DNA of 64,000 bases, from contig NW_026611617.1 of NCBI RefSeq assembly GCF_028009165.1, positions 196,001-260,000 on the forward strand, read 5' to 3'. Below are positions 45,165 through 55,804 of this stretch, in pieces. Origin of the DNA: Akanthomyces muscarius. Its lineage: Eukaryota > Ascomycota > Sordariomycetes > Hypocreales > Cordycipitaceae. The number at the start of each line of letters is the position of its first letter. Within the stretch, counting starts at the first letter, position 1. The notes beneath the pieces are model-generated. The model saw only the letters and a list, made by a program, of their open reading frames with translations. It did no database searches and was not told the DNA's origin. Both the position numbers and the translations under genes were made by a program.

Positions 45165-46226
45165 CTAAAATAGAGGAATTCGGGCTTGATTGACATAGTC
45201 GATGTTGTCTTTGCTCAGCTCGATCCGCTCGTGACAAGTGCCGAAAATCCTGTCCCACAGACGGGTTTGTTTTCCATAATTGTGGCTTTTTCTCCAGCCC
45301 TTGCGGTGGTGCAAGTCGTGGTCTTCGATGGCGATTTCGGCGTCAAAATAGGCAAGGATAAAGCTGAAAGGAGACGCAGCTTGGATGTTCAGTCGCAGGC
45401 CGCTGTGTCCGCCTGCTTCGGTAAACGCAGTGTATTGGTGGCAAATGAACCAGTCATAGAACCCAAGTGGAATACCGAAGGCTCTGAATGAAAGGTACGT
45501 CATGAAAGGAACTCCGACCATGTCAAAAAACTCTTGCACATCATCGGCGTAGGCAGACAGCATGGCGTTCGGGCGCTTGGTAAGATGATGGGTTCGATGA
45601 AACTGCCAAAGTCCGTTGACATCGTGCATCGATCTATGGTACCAGTAGAACCAGAAGTCCAGGATGACACCATAGAATCCAATCTGAAGCGGGAGCCACC
45701 CCCACCAAGCTGGCGAGCTCATGTCCTGAAGGGGCGATGATGAAGGACTGTAGGTAAGGTAGACGGCCATGAGCATGCGTCCACCTGCGGTTTTCCAACC
45801 GGCGCCGAGGACCTTGGCAACACCATAATCGGGAATTCCATCGCGATCATGTTGTCCATCCAAGAAGCCGTACCGATGTCCAAGCTCTCGGATGGTGTGC
45901 AACTCCCGGACGACGATCCATAGAAACCCTGCTGTGTAATAGCCAACAGCGGCAAAAAAGTTCAGCGGAATGCCAGTGGCGGAGAGCCAGGCCTGATGAA
46001 CTGCTAGAACTACCGCCGCATGGGCCAGGATCCAAAGGTGCTGATCAAATGTGCTGACATGGGGGACTTTGTCGGTCTTTGGGTGGACAGGAACTTCTCG
46101 GTCAAGGTCGTAATGGAACGGGTTGATGGCGTATAAGATCCAGTGGTTGTAGTTCCATTGTTTTCGATCCCCGGTACGCCAGGTCGACTTCATGGAGTCT
46201 TTTGCGCTTGCCGGCGGTGCTGTCAT
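45165..46226 (-). CDS. Fatty acid hydroxylase / sterol desaturase superfamily protein
   Basis: A single exon of 353 residues. Several hydrophobic segments (HLWILAHAAVVLAV, FFAAVGYYTAGFLWIVV, WLPLQIGFYGVILDFWFYW) alternate with the di-iron histidine motifs HRSMH, HRTHH and HDLHH, plus a HQYTAFTEAGGHSG stretch, the order seen in this superfamily. It is probably an ER membrane enzyme that hydroxylates or desaturates a lipid or sterol; the substrate is not evident. The start MTAPPASAKD is the first ATG; the open frame five codons upstream begins with GTG. A TATATAAA element lies about 100 nt upstream. Confidence 0.92.
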   Translation of the reverse strand: MTAPPASAKDSMKSTWRTGDRKQWNYNHWILYAINPFHYDLDREVPVHPKTDKVPHVSTFDQHLWILAHAAVVLAVHQAWLSATGIPLNFFAAVGYYTAGFLWIVVRELHTIRELGHRYGFLDGQHDRDGIPDYGVAKVLGAGWKTAGGRMLMAVYLTYSPSSSPLQDMSSPAWWGWLPLQIGFYGVILDFWFYWYHRSMHDVNGLWQFHRTHHLTKRPNAMLSAYADDVQEFFDMVGVPFMTYLSFRAFGIPLGFYDWFICHQYTAFTEAGGHSGLRLNIQAASPFSFILAYFDAEIAIEDHDLHHRKGWRKSHNYGKQTRLWDRIFGTCHERIELSKDNIDYVNQARIPLF

Positions 46227-47244
46227 GATGGGCGAGACCACGATATCAGATGTTGGAAATTTGATATATGATGCGGTGGCGAGGTTTCTTCAACATCTAC
46301 CTGGAGTTCTGAGAGGGCTACGCCGGCTATATAAACTATATTACCGCCCTTGTATGGAGCCGCCTTGGCCGCCACAGAATGCGGGGAATAACCGTCATTA
46401 CACCTGATAATCCCCAACAAGCCCGCCACGATGCGCTGTGAAAAGAAGGGCTAATGCCATTCATGGATGGTTGGGGCGGCAGCGCGTACACTTGACTCGT
46501 TGTCCCGAGTGCCCGCCCAACCCCCGGTAAAAAGACCGAGGTAACAATGGGGAGACCGCACCAAAGTTTCAGCCAATGGTTCCCATAAACAGTTAGCTAG
46601 TTCAAGATTCGACCAACCAGGAAATAGTTTTTGAGGAGAGATATTCGATTCGATTTGCATGTGAAGGCGGATGCTCTCTCGCTGGGTGACATCAAAGCGT
46701 CTTGGTCGAAACCAATCAGCATTGAGGATTGCAAGGCTTTTGCTCGATCGGGTATATACACGAGCAACGCCCAGCTCACTAGGAGACTAGCTGCATGTTA
46801 TTTATTGGTTCAGGCCGCTAGCTTCACGTGCCAGTACCGGATGCTGAGACAAGGTTGGTCAGTCAGCCAACAGAGGTGGATGTTGACCTCAACACATCTG
46901 CATGCACATCAGCGGCGCAAATGCCAGGGTCGAAAGCTGAATGTTTTCAGTTTGCGGCCCCATGATGGAAACCAGTTCGCATCCTCGCGACCGCGAGGAT
47001 GGCGTCAAAAAAGGATTATCGCTCTGATCATGGCCCGCCAAGCCCCTGGACGGTCGCAGCCCGGAACACGCAGAGTCGCAAGCCATGGATCCTGGTCATG
47101 CGCTGGTGGGAATAGAGCCGGAGCAATGATGGAATGCGAATGCAAGTGCGCTCGCGTTGCGCTTCTTGTGTCTATTAATCTATATGCAGCGCTGGAAAAG
47201 GAATATGCATCATGACTGCCGTACTACGGCCCACTGTCGTACTC
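46227..47244. other. Intergenic region, 1.0 kb
   Basis: Promoter of the hydroxylase and 3' end of the DUF1275 gene. A long plus-strand open frame (46631-47215) lacks an early ATG and family features, so it is not called. Confidence 0.45.
46326..46334 (-). promoter_or_regulatory. TATA-like element of the fatty acid hydroxylase gene
   Basis: A TATATAAACTATA-type stretch around 46326-46340 lies about 100 nt before the start at 46226. It reads as A/T-rich on both strands, so orientation is not decisive. Confidence 0.35.
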
Positions 47245-48214
47245 TCACTTTTCCTTCCAGAAGACAAAGGCGATGGCCAGCACCAGCTTGATGCCAGCGA
47301 CAGTCCACAGCGACGGCTGCACAGCGCCTGATGCCTTTGAAATCCAGCCACCGCAGATGGCACCCACGAGCGTCAGGACAAAGGCGATGAACCGCCTGTT
47401 GCGGTTGTCGTTCTTGGCCCAGGCGAGCAGGGCCGGGTCCATCATCAGATCGCACAGCATGCTGGTGACGACGACGGTCGGGATCGCGCCCACGGAAAGG
47501 GTGCGGCTCGAGACGATCTGGCCGGCCGCCTGGAAACTGAGCAGGGCAATCACGGCAATCTCCTTGAAGTCGACGGATCCGGGAGCGCGATGGGACGGGT
47601 ACGAGCCGTCAATGACGCGGCCTTGGATCAGCGCCGCGGCCAGCATGACGAGGATAGACTGGCACAGGAACGAGAAGCCCAGAGCACCGCGACGCTTACC
47701 CCCGAGAAGCATTGCGAGGCGCGCGAAGCAAAACGAGCCGATTATAAAGAGTCCGATCGAGCATAGCGAGCGCGCCCAACCGTAGGGCTTGTTGTTGTAG
47801 CCAGAAGTACCGAGAGCGACGAAAATTGTATTGCCTGCAAGTTTCTGGTTAGCGGGTTGTTGCGCGGGTGTCGCAGGGCGGCGCGACGGCTGTGACTCAC
47901 CTGTTTGCATGGAGACGAAAGTCCCGTAGGCTGTAAACCATGTTAGCTGCGTCCAAATGCCGTGATTTGCTCCCCTTCTGTAGATTGCAAAAGGGTCGCC
48001 CAAGCGTACCATTGTAAATTGTTCCGTCAGTCAGTCCCGACACGAAGCAGCACACGAGCATAGGAATGTACGCGTGCTTGGTGTCCACCTCCTTCTGGCA
48101 CTTGACGAGGAAGCTCTGCTTCTCGACGGTGCGACCCGACTCGGGATCGTGCTTTGATTCTTCGGACGACGACATGGCTGTTTGTGTGGACTGCGGCGAG
48201 TTTTTGGTGTTCAT
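47245..48214 (-). CDS. DUF1275 (YoaK-family) membrane protein
   Basis: Three exons (48214-48010, 47930-47901, 47834-47245) give 274 residues; the middle exon is 30 nt and encodes AYGTFVSMQT. The family motifs are VCCFVSGLTDGTIYN, the spliced YGTFVSMQTGNTIFVALG (DUF1275 proteins carry FxxMQTGN here), QAAGQIVSSRTL, and VVTSMLCDL. Hydrophobic segments suggest six or so membrane helices. The start is polar and acidic (SSSEESKHDPESG). The function of this family is unknown; bacterial relatives are small membrane proteins. Confidence 0.92.
47901..47930 (-). other. 30-nt exon of the DUF1275 gene
   Basis: Acceptor TTTACAG and donor GTGAGT flank it, and it supplies the conserved FVSMQTG segment of the family, which makes the exon secure. 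Confidence 0.8.
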
Positions 48215-49771
48215 GACTAGAGTGCAGGGTCGCGGGGAGAGCGAAGTTCGTCTGTTATACCATGCAATGGCGGCATTACTTCAAATAAGAGACCCGAGAA
48301 AAGAGAAAAAAACGGGACATGCCGGGTATTGGATAAGAATTTAGGACCAGGGTGTGTTTAGGTGGGAAAATAGCGCAGGAAGCGGGAGGCGGATCTTACA
48401 CAACAAAGCGGGATCGGATCCGCTGCGAGACAGTGGGCAATTCATTAGAACTCTCCTTACAAATGCCTTTCGCATCTAAATTCTTGCCAAGCCTCTGCTC
48501 TTAGGGGCTTATTAGGCGGGCGTTGCGATAAGAGATTTGGTTCTCGTCCTTCTCCAACACGTTCGTCCCGCGTGGCGAGCCCGGGTCAGGTCCAACGCTC
48601 TTACACCTTTTTTGTGGTTTTAACCTTCCGGTGGCTGCAGATGCGCGTGTTCGCATTCCACTCCTATTGGGCCGCGGTCGGCTGGGCTTAGCAGGCCATG
48701 ATGCTAGCTCTTAGTCTGCCAAGTGACGAGACCCATGCACACCTCACGACCTTACTAAAGTTTCCACTTTATTATAAGTAACTGATGCGACGTCGAGTGC
48801 GAAGTGCTTGTAAGCCGCAACCACTACCCCAACCCTGCATGAGTCGCCGGACGTGAAAGAACTGCGAAAGCGGCGGCGCACGCCTGGAAGCTATATCGTT
48901 CCGTGTAGGAACGATAACAATGATCGGAAGTCGGAGGGCTTACGGCCCTTGCTGCTGAGGCAAGGGTGTTTTCTTTACCGGCCATTTCCGACCTCCAGGG
49001 CTTGGTCGAAAGGTGTCCGCGTAGCGTGCCTCCCCGGTCGGGACCCGACGGCCGTAGAGACTTGCCAAGACCGGAGCTGCGCCGACTTGACAGGCTGGAA
49101 ATGAGAAAAGAAAGCAGAGGCGCAGCAGTCCAACTCATGGTCCAAAACACAGATCACATTGAACAAAGACTGGGGTCAATGGCAATCTACCGGGCGATGT
49201 TGGGGTCGCTCTCCCACCAAGCCTTGGCAGTTGATCCAGACGCCTCAATTTGCGGACCCAAGTTCGCCGAGTGTTATGGCCTCCAAGACGCGAAGTTACG
49301 TGAGGAGAATAAGCATACTTCTCAGTAGTGTCATGTCGTTGACCCACAGAGGTTCGAACCGTCTGAGCCTTTACCCATCGTTGGTTCGCAGCGCCTGGGT
49401 AATCAATGCAACCCGGCGCAGGGATGGGAATCTTGTTCCCCCCCAACAAAGAGCGACTTGCGCGTCCCGAGATAAGCAGTATTACTGGTAGGATGAACTC
49501 CGGACTCCGGTCTAGATGTGTTTTAGCAGTATTGGCAAGCCTCGATGCGCTTCAGTTGTGGATCGCGTGGCTCAACGACAAAGCTGACGAAGAAGATGAT
49601 ATCCAAGACTATAAAGAAGGCAGAAAGGCCCTCGATTCTACATTCGTTTGGATCTACCAAGTCACAATCACAATCTCTTGTTCTTCACACCTGCTAGAGT
49701 GATACATCTTCTCCCGCAGTCTCTTCAAATAATCATTATATAATACTCCCTCCATCACATATACTCCCAAT
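48215..49771. other. Gene-free region, 1.6 kb, with inverted repeats
   Basis: Contains a perfect hairpin at 48894-48916 (9-bp arms TATCGTTCC / GGAACGATA, 5-nt loop) and a 10-bp palindrome GGTTCGAACC at 49351-49360 within partly paired CAGA/TCTG flanks. Neither sits in a cloverleaf, so I do not call a tRNA. The last 50 bases are the promoter of the next gene, with an ATTATATAAT stretch near 49733-49743. Confidence 0.45.
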
Positions 49772-50954
49772 ATGTCGCCTTCTATTGTTGATATTGTTGA
49801 GGCCCCGGTCGTTGAGGCCCCCATCGAGGTCCCTATCGAGGCTGTCCCCGTTGTTGAGGAGCCTATCATCGAGTCCAAGGGCAGCTCTGTCGAGTACCTG
49901 CCCCTGAACAGTGTGGACGCCGTTGACCTGCCCGCCATTGGCGCCACCAAGCTGCGCAAGATGATCTTTGAGACCAAGGACCTCATTGTCTGCCCCGGTG
50001 TCTACGACGGCCTGTCTGCCCGTACCGCCATCGAGACTGGTTTCGATGCCATGTACATGGTAAGCACTGCCTCGTCGAGTGTCTGCGCATGTCCCGTCTA
50101 GCTAACACGAACGTAGACTGGTGCCGGCACTACTGCTTCCCGTCTTGGCCAGCCCGATCTGGCCATTGCCCAGCTCCACGAGATGAGAGAAAACGCAGAG
50201 ATGATTGCCAACCTTGACCCCTTTGGCCCCCCTCTCATTGCCGACATGGATACCGGCTACGGCGGTACGTATCCGCTGTCTCACACCTCTCATCAACTTG
50301 CAAGACACTAACTGGGATGTAGGCCCCATCATGGCTGCCCGTACCGTCGAGCAATACATCCGCGCCGGTGTCGCTGGTGCCCATCTTGAGGACCAGGTCC
50401 TGACCAAGCGCTGCGGCCATCTTTCCGGCAAGAAGGTCGTCCCCCGCGAGGAGTACTACTCCCGCATCCGCGCCGCCCACGCTGCCCGCGTCCGCATGCG
50501 CTCCGACTTTGTCCTGATTGCCCGCACCGATGCCCTCCAGTCTCTCGGCTACGACGAGTGCATCGAGCGTCTCCGCACGGCCCGTGATCTCGGCGCCGAT
50601 GTTGGCCTGCTCGAGGGCTTCAAGAGCAAGGAGCAGGCTGCGCAGGCTGTCAAGGACCTCGCCCCCTGGCCGCTTCTGCTCAACAGTGTCGAGAACGGCG
50701 CCAGCCCTACCATCACTGTCGACGAGGCTCGCGAGATGGGCTTCAGAATCATGATCTTCTCCTTTGCCTGCATCGTCCCCGCCTACAGAGCCATCAAGGA
50801 CACCCTGGTTCTGCTCAAGACCAAGGGCATTGTTGGCACTCCCAAGGACCTCACACCCGTCAAGCTCTTTGAGGTTTGCGGCCTGAAACACTCTATGGAG
50901 GTCGACCAATCTGCCGGTGGTCTTTCCTTTGCCGACGGCATCTCTAACGCATAA
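49772..50954 (+). CDS. PEP mutase / isocitrate lyase superfamily enzyme, probably oxaloacetate acetylhydrolase-like
   Basis: Three exons (49772-50059, 50117-50264, 50323-50954) join to 355 residues. The first 35 residues are a repetitive acidic and Pro-rich leader (VEAPVVEAPIEVPIEAVPVV). The barrel follows: VCPGVYDGLSA, MTGAGTTASRLG across a splice, the metal-binding DMDTGYGG across the next, HLEDQVLTKRCGHLSGK with the catalytic Cys, ARTDALQSLGYDE, and LLNSVENGASP. The latter has a Ser where oxaloacetate acetylhydrolases are reported to need one, so oxalate formation from oxaloacetate is plausible; dimethylmalate lyase or another lyase is possible. Codons are strongly C-ending, typical of high expression. 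It has no signal peptide. Confidence 0.9.
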
Positions 50955-51384
50955 AAGCTCGGCTGCATTGACGGATATTACATATTTCTTTCCCTTACAT
51001 TTTTTTTCGTTGTATTAGAATAGCTTGCAAGTAACGACCCAGCTTGCCCAACCCCATAGCGCGATTTATTTTTTTCTCGTCAACACGGCGTATCAATTTT
51101 ATTACCTTTACATTGAAAAACTCTTCACTGTGCCGTTAGTCATCACTGTTTAGCACTCTAGCAATTGTACAATAGCAGGAGGTCACGAATAATACAGGCA
51201 AGGTCTGTACTGCACAGGTTCAGTGGCCAAGTAGACCAGTGGCCTGACGATCTCATTTGACAAGAGAAAGCAAGCTAAAACACAAAGAGGCGAGGGAATC
51301 ATGTGGCGCTTGTCAAAGTGTAATTTCATTGAGTATATTCCGTAGCACCATCAAATTGATCATATTTATATCAGAGTGGCTATA
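50955..51384. other. Convergent intergenic region
   Basis: 3' regions of the PEP-mutase-like and secreted-protein genes; A/T-rich, nothing else seen. Confidence 0.5.
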
Positions 51385-51960
51385 TTAACAGTCGGCCAGG
51401 TTGATCAGGCCGAAGAAGGGGCCAACTTCAGGAATCACGCTGCCAGCGGTACCGATCTTCTTGAACAGCTCGCAGAGACCATCCTCGTCGTCCACCGTGA
51501 CGGTCATCGTGAGGTGACCCTTTTCGTTGCCGTCGCCGAAGCGGTTCAGGATCATCTTGCTGGGGATGCTGAACTTGGTCTCGATCGGGGTCGGGGTGAT
51601 GGCCTTTTGGTTCTCGTGGGTGAACATCTTGCCGATGATGTTGCCCATCTGCGTGTCGAACTCGCCCTTGGCCTCGGGCGGGAAGACGGCATCGACGGTG
51701 ACCTGGAAGTGGTAGTGCTCAAAGGAGCCGGAGCACGACGACTCCTTGCAGGTGCCCATGACCTTCTTATGCAGCTCGTCGCGGACGTCGTTGTAGAAGT
51801 CGTCGCAGTTCTCGGGGCGCTCGTCGCCCGGGTGGCCGCACACCTGCGTGTGGACCTGCTTGGGGCCGTACCAGTCCAGGTTGGAGTGGGCGTCGTCAGC
51901 AGCCACGATGTTGGCGAGACCGACGGCCGAAGCCAGAGTGAGGAAGGAATTGAAGTGCAT
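51385..51960 (-). CDS. Small secreted cysteine-containing protein, unknown function (family member B)
   Basis: A single exon of 191 residues. A signal peptide covers about residues 1-21 (ending ANIVAADDA), then six cysteines. Motifs are CKESSCSGSFEHYHF, a central PTPIETKFSIPSKM, a GDGNEKGHLTMTV segment, and the end GSVIPEVGPFFGLINLADC. These stand in the same order as in the protein at 1984-2631 (CKDVSCEGSF ... PTDINIVRDTGD ... GSIPGGALFGAILKGTC), so I infer a divergent paralogue. I recognise no known family. Codons are G/C-ending and a strong TATA box lies upstream. It could be an effector or secreted structural protein; neither is proven. Confidence 0.85.
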   Translation of the reverse strand: MHFNSFLTLASAVGLANIVAADDAHSNLDWYGPKQVHTQVCGHPGDERPENCDDFYNDVRDELHKKVMGTCKESSCSGSFEHYHFQVTVDAVFPPEAKGEFDTQMGNIIGKMFTHENQKAITPTPIETKFSIPSKMILNRFGDGNEKGHLTMTVTVDDEDGLCELFKKIGTAGSVIPEVGPFFGLINLADC

Positions 51961-53495
51961 ATTGAGGAGATGAGTGTGGTTTATATATTGTTGCCGAGCT
52001 TCGCAGATGTTCTACGCCCAGGGAGAGGCTACTTATATAGTTGCAGTATCGAATTGTTCACAGCTTAAGTGTCTGTCTACTTTAATCTTGACCGTACCGT
52101 GATCGGGTAGGTAGACCGAAATGGCAATTGCCGGCAGCGAAGCTGTCTGTTCAGCGCCGCTTTGCCATGTAGAATCTCTAGGGCTTACTTGTGGAGAAAT
52201 ATCGTCTGTTCAGACTCGTCATGAAGCTTCTCCCGTCCGGAGACATGCAGAGCCAAGACCTGTAGCCATCAGAGAAGCGGCTGGTAGTTGGGCTATAAGT
52301 TGTTAGTGCATCTGTGCTGGCGCCAGTCCAGCGCTAATGACGTAGGATGACTGGAATGCGCCCAAAGTTGCCAGCCATCTAGCCACCATCTGCGGAGCGC
52401 CAAGATTCAGCTCTGGGGCATCGAGATTTTCCCTGTTCCTTGCATGATGGAGAGACTGTATCAGTAGTCTGCGTAAAAGGTTGTGCAGTGGTGCAGTGTC
52501 TTTGGTGATCCGGCAGCTGCCAGACGCTACGTCTACTCCAGTTTTTGCTGACCACGAAGCGATGCTCCGACACCTAGTTGAGCTCGCTCGTCGTGCTTGA
52601 CTTGTTTCCGAGGAAAATCCTGCGAGGACTTTTTTTCCCATCACGAGGTGGTGCAGTGTTAGCTCACAGAGTAGCAGCGCCAATGTCGAAATCAAGCTGC
52701 TCGCTAGTCACAACTGGGAGCAAGCACTGCCGCGCCAGGCTTGTGACCATGTGATTCGCAAACCCAATGCTTCCTTTATTTATTTATCTTTGACTGACGC
52801 AGCCCAGCCGAGGCTTCCGGCTTGTTATTGCGCACAATCTTTACGAGCTCCAGTCCATAATTTCTCGAGCCAACACGCCAGCCCCCTCCCTACGACACGA
52901 CCCAAAGCATTGGTTCTAAGGAAGCTTCGGAAGGTTTTTTTTTTTTTTGCCAGGGACTGGATTTCAGCCAGCCAGCCGTGTCTCACATCTGAATTGTCCG
53001 CTGTGGACTCCCCAACGTACGACAGACGCTGCCGGGGAATGTCTTTGGCAAGGGCTCGCAGGCCGCCGAGGCGGCGTGTCACTTTTCCCATGGCGAGACA
53101 AGACCTGTCGCGCAGAATTTCGCGACCGATTTTCCTTTCCTCCCGAGTTTCCGACACTTGACCTGGATCTCAGGCAGGCATCCGCCTGATTGGCTGCGGA
53201 CGCTAGACACTGGCTGGGCACCATATCCAGGACTGAGACACAAGTGGCTCAATCGGGTAGTCGAGAGGCATCACCGGAATGCCTACGCATTTTCAAGCTT
53301 GGAGCAGGAAGGGGGAGGCAAGAAGTCATGGCCTTCGTCTCGTAATGGAGCTTAGCTCCAAGCTGTTAAAAAGAGCTTCAGAGCTCATTCTCCCTTGTAT
53401 TGGTTCTCGTGGCCCCAGCTCCTAGATTTATTTTCCAGTCACAAGCTGCATAGCTTATAGACTTTGGTCCGGTTGACCAACAACACCGCAGCAAC
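51961..53495. other. Intergenic region, 1.5 kb
   Basis: Divergent promoter region of secreted protein B and the MFS transporter. A run of 14 T occurs at 52935-52948. Short open frames only; no gene or repeat recognised. Confidence 0.45.
52032..52040 (-). promoter_or_regulatory. TATA box of secreted protein B
   Basis: On the minus strand CTATATAAG lies about 75 nt before the start at 51960, comparable in place to the TATA element of the related gene at 2 kb. Confidence 0.5.
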
Positions 53496-55246
53496 ATGGC
53501 GACGAGTCGAAAGCCGTCGACGGCGACATCATCCGCCACGGAGCTCGACGACGCCGTGACGCTTACGTCAATAGACCTGCATCGGCCGGAACAGCTCACG
53601 CAGGCCGACATTGAGCGCCTCGGACGCGAGCGGCCGCCCATCTTTGCGAGCACATTTATCGAAGTCGTCTTTGTCATCTCGATTGTCATGTCGCTCATGA
53701 TGAGCGAGTACTTCACCTCGGGCTTCAACATCATCCTGCCCACGCTCTCCGACGCCATCCACATCCCCGAGACGGCGCGGACGTGGCCGACGGCCGTGCC
53801 CAACCTGGCCGCGGGCGTCGTGCTGCTGCCCTTCTCGCGCCTCTGCAGCCAGTGGAGCGCGCGCGTCGTCTACCTCGGCGGCCACGCCTGGCTCATGGTG
53901 TGGGCGGCGGCCGCGGGCTTCTGCTCGAGTTCGACGCCGCTCATCGTTTGCCGCGCGATGCAGGGCATCGGCTTCGGCGCCTTCCTGCCGGCGGGCCTGT
54001 CGATCCTCGGCCAGATCTACCGGCCGGGCCCGCGCAAGAACCGCGTGTACTGCATCTACGGCGCCTTTGCCGCCGTCGGCTTCTACTTTGGCATCCTCAC
54101 CGCCGCCCTCACCACGCAGTACGCCGACTGGCGCTGGTACTTCTTCCTCGGCGCCACGCTGCAGTTTGTCGTCATCTCCGTCAGCTACGCCGCCATCCCG
54201 CGCGAGCTCAACGACGTTGACCCGGCGGCGCGCATGGACTGGCTGGGGCTCGTCACTTCGGTGCCGGCGCTGGCCCTCATTAATTTTGCTTTTTCAGACG
54301 GCAGCCATGGACCAAACGGATGGGGGACTCCTTACATTATCGTGTGTCTCGTTTTGGGCGTCATCTTTCTGGGCCTCACGATATACGTCCAGGGCTGGGT
54401 CTCAGCGCAACCGCTCATGCCGCGAAGGATATTCAAACCAAGGTACATGGTTAGGCTCTTCATTTCGTTGTTTTGCTTCTATGGTGTGAACTCCATCTTT
54501 TTGTTCTACACCAGTCTTTAGTAAGTCAATCAGCAGCCTATCGGATAAGATCGTGAGGCTTAATTACTAACCCGAGCTGCAGCATCGGCAATGTTCTTCA
54601 CGCCAGCCCGATTCTTGCTGCCGCCTGGTATACGCCGCTTTTCCTTGGTGGTCTGTTTCTGGCCTTCATCGGTGGTCTGGTTCTGCATTTATTGTCCAAC
54701 CAGATCCTCCTCATTCTCTCCAGCCTCGGCTTTCTCTTTTGCGTTCTGCTCTTTGCCATCATGCCCGTCGACTCTGGCCAATCAAGCAGCACTCTCTACT
54801 GGATGTACATTTTCCCCGCCATGTGCTGTGCGACTCTCGGTATCGACCTGTCCTTCAACGTCACCAATGTGTTTTTAACAACGGCCCTGCCGAAGCGCGA
54901 CCAGGCCGTGGTGGGCGGCGTCACCAACTGCCTCATCTACATTGGCAGCTCGTTTTGTCTCGGGTCCAGCGATTTGCTCATCTCGTCCGTGCAGAAGATT
55001 CGAGGCACGAGTCTCAGCTTGGCGCAACAGTACCGCCTCGGCTTTTGGCTGGGTGTCGGACTCGCCGGTGTGTCTTTGATGCTGACGGTGACGATGCGTC
55101 TGGGTTCGGCGTCGGCAGAGCTTACCGCCGATGAGAAGGAAGAGTTGAGGCAGATTGCGGAGGGCGAGAAGCTTGAGGCAGAAAAGGCGAAACTGACGGA
55201 TAACAAAGAAGCGATGCTAGTGAGTAAGGACAAACTGGACAAGTGA
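53496..55246 (+). CDS. Major facilitator superfamily transporter
   Basis: Two exons (53496-54520, 54583-55246) give 562 residues. A polar N terminus of about 50 residues precedes a typical run of membrane segments; helix 2-3 carries FSRLCSQWSARVVYLGG, the place of the MFS motif A, and CRAMQGIGFGAFLPAG resembles the motif of 14-helix drug exporters. Other helices include FFLGATLQFVVISVSYAAI and, after the splice, YIGNVLHASPILAAAWYTP. The C-terminal 50 residues are charged (ELTADEKEELRQIAEGEKLE) and cytosolic. It probably moves small molecules across the plasma membrane; the substrate is unknown. The first exon is markedly G/C-rich. Confidence 0.93.
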
Positions 55247-55804
55247 AACTGCGTCGCGAGAGAGAAAACGGAAAAAGAAGACGGCAGCATTGTGTCAAGA
55301 AAAAATTGCATGTGGACGACAAAATGGCAGACAAAAAGGGGGTGAGGGGATAGACATGCTGCGAAGCACCGGCGTTTTAGACGGCTTGAAGTACTATGCA
55401 GTTGTTGGGGGCTGTATCCCCTACTTCTGTTTTCTTTTTTACTTTTGCTCATTTTTGTATTATTAGCATTGCTATCGTGTCGCTTTTATTTCTCATTGTC
55501 TTATTTTCTTAGAATATTGTATTAACTTTACGTATCATTTACAGTGCCGGTATACACTACTGTTTGCGACCTTGGAATCTGGTTCGTGCCAAATCGTTCA
55601 ATGAATGTGCCGAGTATCCTGCAGTACGCGATGAAATGCCTCGTGGAAGCTTCAGATTCCTCTGCACTGGAGCGAAAGTTTGCAGTTGGGCTTCTCGCTT
55701 GCGCTTGTGCGAGCACGTCTGCGCCGTCCGTAGAAGCGGTTCAGCATGAGCCGCCTTCCGCAGTGCAATTGTTATTTATTGGCTGTCAGTTTGTTTCTTG
55801 TCCC
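55247..55804. other. Convergent intergenic region
   Basis: 3' regions of the MFS gene and the DUF2985 gene, with T-rich stretches near 55430-55450. No other feature. Confidence 0.5.

Noticed and set aside
46631..47215. Plus-strand open frame of 194 codons
   Set aside because: It starts with TTG, has no ATG for a long stretch and no family features; it runs through promoter and 3' DNA of neighbours.
49351..49360. GGTTCGAACC as a tRNA T-loop
   Set aside because: No matching acceptor stem, D arm or anticodon arm could be found on either strand around it.
50235..50909. Long minus-strand open frame of 224 codons
   Set aside because: Antisense to the PEP-mutase-like gene, whose C-ending codons leave the opposite strand open.
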